From Deltaproteobacteria bacterium (lineage in GTDB: Bacteria > Desulfobacterota > JAENJC01), in NCBI GenBank assembly GCA_016208525.1, contig JACQYJ010000003.1, forward strand, positions 9,399-30,732: a stretch of DNA of 21,334 nt, in the 5' to 3' direction. The translations under genes were made by a program, and so were the position numbers. Under the pieces are notes generated by a model. That model ran no database searches. It was not told the DNA's origin and saw only the letters and a list, made by a program, of their open reading frames with translations. Each line of letters begins with the position of its first letter. The stretch's first letter is position 1. Of this stretch, positions 1-7,440 are shown in pieces.

Positions 1-246
1 CTGGAAACCTTCTATATCGGCAGTCCCGCGCCCCCTTCGCCCTATGCGCCTGAGGAGATGGACCCTTGGTTCTCTCTTTGAATACTCCTCTACTATCTTC
101 CATGTCCCGTCAGGGGAGTCGTCATCCACCACAACAACTCCTACATCGTCGCCCTGGGCAAGTATCTCTGTTATCAACCTTTCAATATTCCCCGACTCGT
201 TGTATGTCGGGACCTTGACCATTGCCTTCAATCGTGCGCCTTGCAT
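1..246 (-). CDS. Polyprenol-phosphate mannosyltransferase-like GT2 family glycosyltransferase (5' part, runs off the left edge)
   Basis: The 82 visible codons encode the N-terminus of a GT-A fold family 2 glycosyltransferase of the dolichyl/polyprenyl-phosphate mannose synthase (DPM1) type. These enzymes move a sugar from a nucleotide donor to a polyprenyl phosphate on the cytoplasmic face of the membrane. Seen: the nucleotide-binding start VPTYNESGNIERLI, then VVVVDDDSPDGTW, which holds the metal/nucleotide-binding Asp cluster, and the family-typical RVHLLRR...GRGTADIEGF. The ATG at 246 follows an AGGGGG run with short spacing; a GTG directly upstream (249) is an alternative start. It lies 55 bp downstream of the XRE regulator gene on the same strand and may be co-transcribed with it. 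The exact sugar and acceptor cannot be read from this fragment. Confidence 0.85.
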   Translation of the reverse strand, partial: MQGARLKAMVKVPTYNESGNIERLITEILAQGDDVGVVVVDDDSPDGTWKIVEEYSKREPRVHLLRRIGRRGRGTADIEGFQ

Positions 247-301
247 CACTTACCCCCTATGCTCTAATTAATCTAAGTCCATCGTGAAGCAGGTATCGGC
301 A

Positions 302-757
302 TCAACCCTTTTTATCTCTACCTTTCTTTCCATAAGGTATCTCTTCCTCCGCTGCTTTAAGATAGATTTCGTACGATGTTTCATAAGGCCTTTTTGTGGA
401 ATCTATCCTATGCTTGTTTAGAACCTTTATTATCTCTACCATCAGCGGGATATCGTCCTTATGAAGCTGTGTTAATGACCTTAAGAACTCCCTTCCTTTT
501 TCGTTTTTGGCAAGGGATTTTATCTCTGAAGAGATTTCGTTTATGGTTGCGGCTGCCTCATCTTGAAAGAAGTAATTGACAGGAATTGAGAGGGCATCGC
601 CTATCTTTATCAATATCTTAAGAGAGGGAAGCTGTTCTCCTCTCTCTATTTTCCCAATGTAAGTGAAATCTATACCGACCTTTGATGCCAGCTCTTTCTG
701 GGTAAGACCTCTTTCAACCCTGATCATCTTTATACGCCTGCCTATCTCAGCCTTCAT
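302..757 (-). CDS. XRE-family helix-turn-helix transcriptional regulator
   Basis: A 151-residue protein with an N-terminal Cro/C1-type HTH: IGRRIKMIRVERGLTQKELA followed by the recognition region around IDFTYIGKIERGEQLPS, roughly residues 5-60. The rest is helical with no recognised ligand domain and a basic C-terminal tail (KKGRDKKG). The open frame continues upstream to 832, but the ATG at 757 is preceded by AGGAG at good spacing and starts directly before the HTH, so it is chosen. A consensus-like minus-strand promoter and TTGTC/GACAA half-sites lie just upstream, which suggests autoregulation. It is divergent from the small gene at 910 and upstream of the GT2 gene. Target genes are unknown. 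Confidence 0.85.
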   Translation of the reverse strand: MKAEIGRRIKMIRVERGLTQKELASKVGIDFTYIGKIERGEQLPSLKILIKIGDALSIPVNYFFQDEAAATINEISSEIKSLAKNEKGREFLRSLTQLHKDDIPLMVEIIKVLNKHRIDSTKRPYETSYEIYLKAAEEEIPYGKKGRDKKG

Positions 758-786
758 TATAACTCCTGAAAGATTGTTAAAGGTAA

Positions 787-816
787 AATATATAGCCTTT
801 CTTCGGACAATGTCAA
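787..816 (-). promoter_or_regulatory. Candidate sigma70-type promoter for the XRE regulator gene
   Basis: On the minus strand TTGACA (816-811) is followed after 16 bp by TATATA (794-789), or after 18 bp by TATATT (792-787). Transcription would start about 25 nt before the ATG at 757. The -35 hexamer is part of the palindrome GACAATGTC, so a repressor bound there would block it. Confidence 0.5.
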
Positions 817-862
817 ATATATAGATTGTCAAAAGGATAAATAGGCATATCTAACTTGACAA
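806..862. promoter_or_regulatory. Cluster of TTGTC/GACAA half-sites, candidate operator of the divergent region
   Basis: Seen: GACAATGTC (806-814, a perfect palindrome around one central base), the pair GACAAT (806-811)/ATTGTC (825-830), and the inverted pair TTGTCAA (826-832)/TTGACAA (856-862). The half-sites cover the -35 region of the XRE promoter, and the last one is itself a TTGACA box for the rightward gene. Repeated symmetric half-sites between an XRE regulator and a divergent gene are typical of an autoregulated operator. The assignment is inference. Confidence 0.4.
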
Positions 863-884
863 AGTAGAAAATATATCCTAAGCT
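856..884 (+). promoter_or_regulatory. Weak candidate promoter for the gene at 910
   Basis: TTGACA at 856-861 is followed 17 bp later by TAAGCT (879-884). The -35 is perfect but the -10 matches consensus at only three of six positions, as expected of a controlled promoter. The start codon at 910 is about 20 nt beyond the expected start site. Confidence 0.3.
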
Positions 885-909
885 TCAGAGAATAAACTGT
901 GAGGCAAAA

Positions 910-1212
910 ATGGATAAACTTCGCATACTACAGTCGGTTAAGAGGTGTAAGATGATTGATAACCTTAATACTGACGAGTTAAGGCTATACCTCATCCTTC
1001 TTGCCAATAGCAGAGGGAATGGAGACGGTAAGATATTATTAAGGGGCATCAATAGGATATTTGGGGAAGGATTTTCTGTAAATAGAGTGAAGACGGCATG
1101 CAGTAAACTGGCGGAATACGGACTGATCGAGGTCCCTGCCTCATCTCTGGAACGGATCAGGGATTACGACTCCAAACTGGTATATAAGATATTCCCTGTG
1201 AACCCCTCATGA
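910..1212 (+). CDS. Small winged-helix-like DNA-binding protein, hypothetical
   Basis: A 100-residue protein starting at an ATG preceded by GAGG. Residues about 20-80 read like a winged helix: a helix TDELRLYLILLANSRGNGDG, a second segment RGINRIFGEGFSVNRVKTAC, a likely recognition helix, and a KLAEYGLIEV wing entry. I do not recognise a named family. Its position, divergent from an XRE regulator with shared half-sites, suggests it is controlled by that regulator. It could be a transcription factor or a replication/partition accessory. The sequence does not decide. Confidence 0.6.
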   Translation: MDKLRILQSVKRCKMIDNLNTDELRLYLILLANSRGNGDGKILLRGINRIFGEGFSVNRVKTACSKLAEYGLIEVPASSLERIRDYDSKLVYKIFPVNPS

Positions 1213-1225
1213 GCCCTCTTTTATT

Positions 1226-1263
1226 CCCTCCCCTTCAAGTGGAGGGTTAGGGTGGGGATGGGG
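1226..1263 (+). repeat. Intergenic hairpin plus G-run repeat, possible G-quadruplex
   Basis: CCCTCC (1226-1231) can pair with GGAGGG (1241-1246). Four G-runs follow, GGGTTAGGGTGGGGATGGGG (1244-1263), which fits the canonical G-quadruplex pattern with short loops. A similar layout (C-rich/G-rich hairpin, then G-runs) recurs at 6907-6970. It lies in the leader of the response regulator gene. Confidence 0.6.
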
Positions 1264-1299
1264 TAAACAAGGTATTTTAGGAGCAAAGGAGGTGCGGTT

Positions 1300-1884
1300 A
1301 TGATGGAATTTAATCTGCTTGTAGTAGATGACGATAGGATATATCTGGACATGGTCAAACTCCTTTTTGAGGAAGCGAGGGTAAAGGTCTTATGTGCGGA
1401 CAGCGGGGAAGAGGCCCTTGAAATCATAAAAGAGAAGCCCATCGGCCTGATCTTTACAGACTTTAACATGCCGGGGATGGACGGCCTTGAGCTGGCCGTG
1501 AGGGTCCGGGAGATTGTGCCGGATGCGCGCATAGTAATGACCACCAGCGATCAGTCGCCGGAGATCATCACCCTCGCTATGAGGGCCGGGATATCAAGAG
1601 TTGTCGCCAAACCCTTCGATTTAACACACATCCTGGATATAATAGATGGGGAGAAGAAGTGGCTGATCGATTCTCTCAGGGAGGCAGTATCTGCTTACAC
1701 AAGAGAAGTACATGCTATTATAGCCGGAAAGGAAGAAGGATCGAAGAAAGAGGCAAAGCCTTCAGAGGGGACCGGCAAGGAAGAGCATCATAGTAAGACA
1801 ACCTGGATGTGTCCAGCTTGCGGCGCTCGCTATACAGGATGGAGCACACTGAATAGATGCTCCAAATGTGGTTATGAGGAATAG
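1300..1884 (+). CDS. Response regulator receiver protein with C-terminal zinc ribbon
   Basis: A 194-residue protein. Residues 5-115 form a CheY-like receiver: acidic pocket D10-D12, phosphoacceptor D54 in FTDFNMPGMDG, conserved T/S in MTTS (80-83) and K104 in AKPF. A helical, charged and probably flexible linker runs to about 165. The C-terminus (169-194) has C171-x2-C174 and C187-x2-C190, a rubredoxin-like zinc ribbon (WMCPACGARY...CSKCGYEE). There is no DNA-binding or enzymatic output domain. The start follows AAAGGAGG; ATG ATG are tandem, so either could be used. No histidine kinase is adjacent. The receiver is certain from the motifs; metal binding by the ribbon is inferred. It probably signals by protein-protein contact. 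Confidence 0.9.
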   Translation: MMEFNLLVVDDDRIYLDMVKLLFEEARVKVLCADSGEEALEIIKEKPIGLIFTDFNMPGMDGLELAVRVREIVPDARIVMTTSDQSPEIITLAMRAGISRVVAKPFDLTHILDIIDGEKKWLIDSLREAVSAYTREVHAIIAGKEEGSKKEAKPSEGTGKEEHHSKTTWMCPACGARYTGWSTLNRCSKCGYEE

Positions 1885-1926
1885 GAGGGGTCCCTTTTTT
1901 AGAACACCCGCCGGCAAGAAAGTGAT

Positions 1927-3039
1927 TTAGCGGTGTACCTTCGCCATAAGTCTCTTTACAGCGTCGTAAACCTCATCAACGGTGGTCGAGGTCATACATG
2001 TGACCTCCTTTTCGCATACCCTCTTGTAGCACGGGGCGCAGTTGACCTTCGGGGTAATTTTTTCACCCCTTCCATATAGTTCTATCTCCTGGGAACATGT
2101 GGAGCCGAAGATGACGAGCACCTGCTTTTTTAAGGCAATAGCTATGTGCATTCCCAGGGTGTCTCCTGTAACAACCAAATCGCAGCCGTTGATGATGCCT
2201 GAGAATTCGAGAAGGGAGTTATCGGAACCTGTGTCAAAGGCCTTCCCTTTTGACCTGGAAAGTATCTCATGGTTCTTTTCCTTTTCAGCCTTTCCTCCGA
2301 GGAGGGCAACCTTAACATGTCTTTCATGGGTCAGCCTGCCGATTAGCTCGACATGACCCTCTGTAGTCCAGTCCTTGTTGGCGAATATCCCGCCAGCGCC
2401 AGTGTTCAGGCCTATAACAATGTCGTTCCTTGCAACACCTAACGACTCCAGCCTCTTCCTGCCAAATTCCAGGAACTTGTCCGGGACCTCCAGCACATAA
2501 TCGTCTTTATGATAATCGAGTTTCAATGCATCAAAAACAAGCTCCTGGTATGCCTTCCTGTTCTGGAAGAACTTGATCTCATCAGAGAGGCCGAGGGAGA
2601 AATAATACTCCGCATCAATGTTCAGGGGGTAGACAGTCCCGAATGGTGAAAGACCGACGCCCAGCTTTTCATGGGCAGTTGTAGTCATGGCAAGGGCGGC
2701 AACTCTCTGTTCCTTGTCAAGGGATATGATGACGTCAAACTCTTCAACCGCAAGTCTTGAAAGGGTGGATGCATCGTAGAGGAGGAGCCTGTCTATGAAC
2801 GGGTTATAGCGAAGGAGATCAGCCGCAGACGGGTCCGTCACCCACGTGATATGGGAGTGGGGGTATTTCCTCTTAAGGCCGCACAGAACAGGGGTTGTCC
2901 TCAGTACGTCACACATGGCGGCGTGCTTGAGGAGAAGGATCCTGACACCCATAGACCTGTAATCCTCGCACCCTTCGCACATCCTTCCGAACTTGCAGGG
3001 TTTCTCTCCAAGATAATATATGCAGTCAAGTCTTATCAT
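1927..3039 (-). CDS. Glycosyltransferase family 9 (ADP-heptose:LPS heptosyltransferase-like)
   Basis: A 370-residue GT-B fold enzyme of the GT9 family, which transfers heptose or a similar sugar during lipopolysaccharide core or related glycan synthesis in the cytoplasm. Seen: the N-terminal domain start VRILLLKHAAMCDVLRTTPVL, the hinge and donor-binding half with IGLNTGAGG..NKDW, VALLGGKAEKEKN, VVTGDTLGMHIAIALKK and VIFGST. Four cysteines at the N-terminus (C6, C15, C21, C24) and a second cluster near the C-terminus (CAPCYKRVC...CM) suggest metal or Fe-S binding, which classic WaaC/WaaF lack. The open frame extends to 3126, but the ATG at 3039 has an AGAGG site, and the extra codons run through a palindrome. 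It is convergent with the response regulator. Acceptor specificity cannot be read. Confidence 0.85.
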   Translation of the reverse strand: MIRLDCIYYLGEKPCKFGRMCEGCEDYRSMGVRILLLKHAAMCDVLRTTPVLCGLKRKYPHSHITWVTDPSAADLLRYNPFIDRLLLYDASTLSRLAVEEFDVIISLDKEQRVAALAMTTTAHEKLGVGLSPFGTVYPLNIDAEYYFSLGLSDEIKFFQNRKAYQELVFDALKLDYHKDDYVLEVPDKFLEFGRKRLESLGVARNDIVIGLNTGAGGIFANKDWTTEGHVELIGRLTHERHVKVALLGGKAEKEKNHEILSRSKGKAFDTGSDNSLLEFSGIINGCDLVVTGDTLGMHIAIALKKQVLVIFGSTCSQEIELYGRGEKITPKVNCAPCYKRVCEKEVTCMTSTTVDEVYDAVKRLMAKVHR

Positions 3040-3059
3040 AAACAACCTCTCTAAAATAC

Positions 3060-3085
3060 CATGGCGGCATCCCCATGCCGCCATG
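3060..3085. repeat. Perfect 11-bp stem hairpin upstream of the GT9 gene
   Basis: CATGGCGGCAT (3060-3070) and ATGCCGCCATG (3075-3085) are perfect inverted copies around CCCC. It would lie in the 5' leader of the GT9 mRNA, about 20 nt before its start codon. No T-tract follows on either strand, so it is not a standard terminator. Confidence 0.7.
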
Positions 3086-3107
3086 CAGCAGTAATTGTCG
3101 GCAAAGG

Positions 3108-3238
3108 ATTGGTAGTGTAGAAACAAGTAGACCTGGGCAATAAGTAATCGCCCTCCTTTTATGGTAAAAGTAGTTTTGACGAGAAACTAAACCATAAAGA
3201 AGGAGGGCGATATGGGTATTACCCCATGCACTACCAAT
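3108..3238. repeat. 131-bp imperfect inverted repeat, possible MITE or IS remnant
   Basis: The termini ATTGGTAGTG (3108-3117) and CACTACCAAT (3229-3238) are perfect 10-bp inverted repeats. Inside, CGCCCTCCTTTTATGGT (3149-3165) pairs with 3191-3209, which differs only by two extra bases, and TAGTTT (3171-3176) pairs with AAACTA (3184-3189). Each arm also has TATTGCCC/TATTACCC. The left arm has extra bases outside the core. The right arm carries an AGGAGGG site and an ATG at 3212 opening a 32-codon frame (starting MGITPCTTNI) that soon stops and may be the decayed start of a transposase. No clear target duplication was found. Confidence 0.55.
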
Positions 3239-3306
3239 ATCACTGTAGAATTTGATTGTCAATTCAGAGTGGATTTTTTGTCGCAGACCCGGACCCTCAG
3301 TTGTTA

Positions 3307-3336
3307 TTGATTACCTCAAAATAATTATGTTAATAT
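3307..3336 (+). promoter_or_regulatory. Candidate promoter for dnaE
   Basis: TTGATT (3307-3312) and TAATAT (3331-3336) are separated by 18 bp, about 33 bp before the dnaE start at 3369. Each hexamer matches consensus at four or more positions. The gene's ribosome binding site is the weak AAAGGCGGT. Confidence 0.4.
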
Positions 3337-3368
3337 CCTACTTCTAAATTAAAGGCGGTAAAATTTCT

Positions 3369-6300
3369 ATGCATCACTCCGATTTCGTACACCTTCATTT
3401 ACATACCCAATACTCACTCCTTGATGGGGCAAACCGCATCAATGACCTTATGGAAAAGGCCAGGGAGTTCAAGATGCCTGCCATTGCCATCACAGACCAC
3501 GGGAACATGTTCGGGGCGATGGAGTTTTACGAATCTGCCGTTAAGCACGGGATAAAGCCTATCATAGGCTGCGAGGTCTATGTCGCCCCTGGGAGCAGGC
3601 TCGAGAAGAGCGGGATAAAGGGTGAGTCCGAGGAGGCCACTGCTTATCATCTCATCCTTCTTGTCAAGAACGAGACCGGGTATAAGAACCTGATGAAGCT
3701 GGTGTCCCAAGGTTATATCGAAGGGTTTTACAGGAAGCCAAGGATCGACAAGGAGCTTCTGAGGCAGCACAGCGAAGGGCTGATAGCCCTGTCGGCCTGC
3801 CTGAAGGGCGAAGTCCCTTATCTCCTGACCAGGGGGAATAAGGAAAAGGCTTACCAGGTCGCAGAGGAGTACAAGTCCATATTCCCTTACAGGCGCTTCT
3901 TCCTCGAGATACAGGAGAACGGGATAAAGGAGCAGACCATTGCCAATAAAGGGCTTATGGAGATGGCAACTAAGCTTGACATCCCGCTGGTCGCAACCAA
4001 CGACAGCCATTATCTCAAGAAAGAGGACGCCAGGGCACACGAGGTGCTTCTCTGCATACAGACAGGCAAGACCATGAAGGATGCCGACAGGATGGCGTTT
4101 ACCACCGACCAGTTCTTTGTCAAGTCGCCGGAGGAGATGATAAAGGCGTTCGATTACTGCCCTGATGCAATAAAGAACACCATAGAGATCGCGGAAAGGT
4201 GCAACCTCAAGATGGAGTTCGGGAAGTACCACCTTCCTCATTATCACCTCCCTGAAGGGCATACAGATATGGACAGGTATTTTGAGGAGCAGGCCAGGAA
4301 GGGACTGGAGGATAGGTTTGCAGTCATGAACCTCTCTGATGATAAGAAGGAGGTTTACCGGAACAGGCTTGAGTTCGAGATAGATATGATAAAGAAGATG
4401 AAGTTCCCGGGGTATCTCCTTATAGTAGCGGACTTCATCAACCATGCAAAGGAGAGGGGCATACCCGTCGGACCGGGAAGGGGCTCTGCTGCCGGAAGCC
4501 TTGTGGCTTATGCCATGAGGATCACGGACCTGGACCCCTTGCCTTACAACCTTCTCTTTGAAAGGTTCCTTAACCCTGAGAGGGTATCCATGCCTGATAT
4601 AGACGTGGACTTCTGCATCGCCGGGAGGGACGAGGTCATCAGATATGTCAGGGATAAGTACGGTAAGGAGAACGTCTCCCAGATCATAACCTTCGGGACG
4701 ATGAAGGCAAAGGCGGCAATCCGGGATGTCGGTCGGGGGATGGATATCCCTTACGGCGAGGTGGACAGGATAGCAAAACTTGTTCCCAACACCCTCGGCA
4801 TTACTATTAAAGACGCCCTCAAGCAGGAGCCGAGGCTTGATGAGCTTTACAAGTCATCTCCTCATGTAAAGGACCTTCTGGATATCGCCCAGGCCCTTGA
4901 AGGTCTTACAAGGCATGCATCAAAGCACGCAGCCGGAGTTGTCATAGCCAACAGGCCTCTTGTCGAATATACCCCTCTTTATCTTGCAGATGAGGAGGTA
5001 ACTACTCAGTATGACATGAAATATATAGAGAAGCTGGGACTGATAAAGTTCGACTTCCTTGGGCTTCAGACCCTGACCCTCATAGCAGATGCGCTCAAGC
5101 TGATAAAGAGTGTAAGGGGTGAGACTATCGACATGACCAAGCTCCCCTTAAACGATGAGGCCACATACAGGCTCCTCTCTTCAGGGGACACAACCGGGGT
5201 ATTCCAGCTTGAGAGTTCAGGGATGAAGGACCTTCTGAAAAGGCTCAAACCTTCTACATTTGAGGACATCATAGCACTTATTGCCCTATACAGGCCCGGG
5301 CCAATGAACATGATCCCTGAATTTATAGACCGTAAGCATGGAAGGGTTGAAATAAAGTATGAGGTCCCTGAGCTTGAGCCGATCCTCAAGGACACTTACG
5401 GCGTTATGGTCTACCAGGAACAGGTGATGCAGATAAGCCAGGCTGTGGCCGGATACTCCCTCGGTGAGGCCGATATCCTGAGGCGCGCCATGGGCAAGAA
5501 GAAGACCGATGAGATGGCCAAGCAGAAGGAACGTTTCCTTGAAGGTGCAAAGCACAAGAAGGTCAATCCCAGAAAGGCAGAGAAGATTTTTGACCTTATG
5601 GCCAGGTTCGCTGAATATGGTTTCAACAAGTCCCACAGCGCCGCATACGCACTGATAGCCTATAACACGGCCTATCTGAAGGCACATTATCCGGTTGAGT
5701 TCACGGCTGCCCTCCTGACATGCGAGGTCAGCAACACGGATAAGATAATAAAGTACATAGGCGAATGCCGGGACCATAATATTACGGTGCTTCCCCCGGA
5801 TGTAAACGAAAGTCAGAGGGACTTCTCTGTTATAGACGGCAAGATCAGGTTCGGTCTTGCGGCAGTGAAGGGAGTTGGCGCTGCCGCAGTAGACATTGTG
5901 ATAGAAGAAAGAGAGAAGGGAGGGGGTTTTGCATCCCTCCTTGACTTCTGCGAGAGGGTTGACCTGAGAAAGGTCAACAGGAAGGTGCTTGAAGGCCTTA
6001 TAAAGTGCGGGGCCTTTGATTCCAGAGGCACAGCCAGAGCCCAGATGATGGAGGGGCTCGACAGGGCGATGGAGGTTGGGCAGTCGTTGCGGAAGGACAA
6101 ATTTGCCGGACAGATGGGGCTGTTCGGCGGAGCCACGTTGAAGAGGACGACCGACTTTAACCTCCCCGATATCCCTGAATGGCCTGAAAATATCCTCCTT
6201 GCCAACGAGAAGGAGGCCCTCGGTTTCTTTATAACCGGGCATCCCCTGGCACGATTCAGTGATGACATAAAGAAGCTTGCCAATGCCTCAACATCGACCC

Positions 6301-6866
6301 TTTCTGAGATGGCAGACAGGTCGGAAGTCAGGGTGGCAGGTATCGTTGCCGCATCAAAGGAGATAAACACCAAAAAGGGCGACAGGATGGCGTTTATCAC
6401 CCTCGAAGACCTTGACGGGTTTGTGGAGGTAATTGTCCTGCCGGAGATTTTTAAAAAGACATCACCCCTCTTCTTTGTGGACGAACCGATACTTGTAAAA
6501 GGGAACCTTGACGTAGGAGAGGATGGGAAGGATGAAAATAGTGAAGAGGAAGGAAACGTGAACAAGGCCCCGAAGAAAGGGGCAAAGATCGTTGCTTCGG
6601 AGATAATGTCTCTTACCCAGGCGAAAGAGAAGGTGGTTAAGGCTGTACACTTCAAAATCAACGCCCTCGGCTTGACAAAAGAGCACCTTATAAAACTTAA
6701 GGAATTACTTGAGGGGTATAGTGGTAACTGTCCGTCATTCCTGCATATTTCTATCCCAAATGAAGGTGAGACAGTGATAGCTCTTCACGACGGAGTTTCG
6801 CCAAGCCCTAACCTTGAAGAAGGGGTTGAGAAGCTGTTTGGTTATAAGGCAATGGCGGTGGAGTAA
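3369..6866 (+). CDS. dnaE: DNA polymerase III subunit alpha
   Basis: A 1165-residue replicative polymerase catalytic subunit, close to the usual DnaE1 length. The N-terminal PHP domain (from about residue 6) shows HLHLHTQYSLLDG, ITDHGN and later NDSHYLKKEDARAHE. The palm shows PVGPGRGSAAGSLVAY, the catalytic pair D410/D412 in PDIDVDF and the third Asp D562 in KFDFLGLQTLT. Fingers follow with LYRPGPM and YNKSHSAAYA-type motifs (FNKSHSAAYALIAY). A helix-hairpin-helix (FGLAAVKGVG) is near residue 830. The OB fold is at about 985-1045 (VRVAGIVAASKEINTKKGDR), followed by a charged insert rich in Glu and Lys and a C-terminal tau-binding-type region. It lacks the exonuclease of PolC, so it is the DnaE type. 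It is apparently monocistronic, and a repeat lies downstream. Confidence 0.98.
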   Translation: MHHSDFVHLHLHTQYSLLDGANRINDLMEKAREFKMPAIAITDHGNMFGAMEFYESAVKHGIKPIIGCEVYVAPGSRLEKSGIKGESEEATAYHLILLVKNETGYKNLMKLVSQGYIEGFYRKPRIDKELLRQHSEGLIALSACLKGEVPYLLTRGNKEKAYQVAEEYKSIFPYRRFFLEIQENGIKEQTIANKGLMEMATKLDIPLVATNDSHYLKKEDARAHEVLLCIQTGKTMKDADRMAFTTDQFFVKSPEEMIKAFDYCPDAIKNTIEIAERCNLKMEFGKYHLPHYHLPEGHTDMDRYFEEQARKGLEDRFAVMNLSDDKKEVYRNRLEFEIDMIKKMKFPGYLLIVADFINHAKERGIPVGPGRGSAAGSLVAYAMRITDLDPLPYNLLFERFLNPERVSMPDIDVDFCIAGRDEVIRYVRDKYGKENVSQIITFGTMKAKAAIRDVGRGMDIPYGEVDRIAKLVPNTLGITIKDALKQEPRLDELYKSSPHVKDLLDIAQALEGLTRHASKHAAGVVIANRPLVEYTPLYLADEEVTTQYDMKYIEKLGLIKFDFLGLQTLTLIADALKLIKSVRGETIDMTKLPLNDEATYRLLSSGDTTGVFQLESSGMKDLLKRLKPSTFEDIIALIALYRPGPMNMIPEFIDRKHGRVEIKYEVPELEPILKDTYGVMVYQEQVMQISQAVAGYSLGEADILRRAMGKKKTDEMAKQKERFLEGAKHKKVNPRKAEKIFDLMARFAEYGFNKSHSAAYALIAYNTAYLKAHYPVEFTAALLTCEVSNTDKIIKYIGECRDHNITVLPPDVNESQRDFSVIDGKIRFGLAAVKGVGAAAVDIVIEEREKGGGFASLLDFCERVDLRKVNRKVLEGLIKCGAFDSRGTARAQMMEGLDRAMEVGQSLRKDKFAGQMGLFGGATLKRTTDFNLPDIPEWPENILLANEKEALGFFITGHPLARFSDDIKKLANASTSTLSEMADRSEVRVAGIVAASKEINTKKGDRMAFITLEDLDGFVEVIVLPEIFKKTSPLFFVDEPILVKGNLDVGEDGKDENSEEEGNVNKAPKKGAKIVASEIMSLTQAKEKVVKAVHFKINALGLTKEHLIKLKELLEGYSGNCPSFLHISIPNEGETVIALHDGVSPSPNLEEGVEKLFGYKAMAVE

Positions 6867-6906
6867 CGCCCCCTCGCTCCTTTCATAATGCCCCTGCCTT
6901 ACGGCT

Positions 6907-6966
6907 TCCCCTCTTATTTTAAGAGGGGATTGAGGGGAGTTAAACCATCGAGAGGGGGTTGGGGGA
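6907..6966 (+). repeat. Intergenic hairpin plus G-run repeat after dnaE
   Basis: TCCCCTCTT (6907-6915) pairs perfectly with AAGAGGGGA (6921-6929). G-runs follow: GGGG at 6925 and 6933, then GGGGG near 6954 and 6961. No U-tract follows, so it is not a convincing intrinsic terminator. The layout resembles 1226-1263, suggesting one dispersed family. Confidence 0.55.
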
Positions 6967-6987
6967 AGTTAGGTTTAAGCAACGGCT

Positions 6988-7416
6988 ATGGAAAATAATG
7001 TCAGACTGATCGGCATCATCCAGTGCGACTTCGCAAAGGAGCGATGCAGCGGCTTTGCATGTGTCAATTCTTTTCACGAGAGGATAGATGCATTTACCGG
7101 CTATTCAAAGGATGACAATATAATGGTCGTCCCCTTCAACTGCGGCGGATGCCCCGGCAGGAGGATAGGGCGTGTTACAGAAAACCTTATAAAGAGGGCT
7201 AAGAAGAAGGCTAATATTGAGAAAAACGAGATAGTAATTCACCTCTCGTCATGCATGGTAACAGACAGCGCCCATTATCCGCCATGCCCTCATCTTGATT
7301 ATATTGAAAAGATATTGAGACGCAAGGGTGTGAAGGTCAGGAAGGGGAGTTACAAAAGCAAGACCGCTCAAAGGAGAAGGGAAGAGGGGATATATGAGGA
7401 GTTTGAGTGGGAGTGA
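6988..7416 (+). CDS. CGGC domain-containing protein
   Basis: A 142-residue protein matching the CGGC domain family, named for the central motif seen here as NCGGCPGRR (C52, C55). Other cysteines, C13, C20, C25, C89 and C100, lie in IGIIQCD, ERCSGFAC, HLSSCMVT and PPCPHLDYIEKIL. The pattern implies metal or Fe-S binding; the family is common in anaerobes and has no settled biochemical role. The C-terminal 25 residues are highly basic. The start ATG at 6988 has no good ribosome binding site close by. Upstream is the G-rich repeat, downstream the nucleotidyltransferase gene 24 bp away. Confidence 0.88.
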   Translation: MENNVRLIGIIQCDFAKERCSGFACVNSFHERIDAFTGYSKDDNIMVVPFNCGGCPGRRIGRVTENLIKRAKKKANIEKNEIVIHLSSCMVTDSAHYPPCPHLDYIEKILRRKGVKVRKGSYKSKTAQRRREEGIYEEFEWE

Positions 7417-7440
7417 TTTATAAACTAAGGAGAATCTTAT

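Noticed and set aside
44..271. Plus-strand 75-codon frame at the left edge
   Set aside because: The minus strand encodes a recognisable GT2 glycosyltransferase over the same bases; the plus frame is its shadow.
1885..1926. Terminator between the response regulator and GT9 genes
   Set aside because: A T-run is present, but only a stem with an impossibly small loop can be drawn in front of it.
3040..3126. Longer start for the GT9 gene
   Set aside because: The extra 29 codons run through a perfect palindrome, show no homology pattern, and the ATG at 3039 has its own ribosome binding site.
3414..4445. Long minus-strand frame within dnaE (343 codons), and another at 5286-6242
   Set aside because: Both are antisense to strongly conserved DnaE motifs and encode Leu/Val-rich sequence without recognisable domains.
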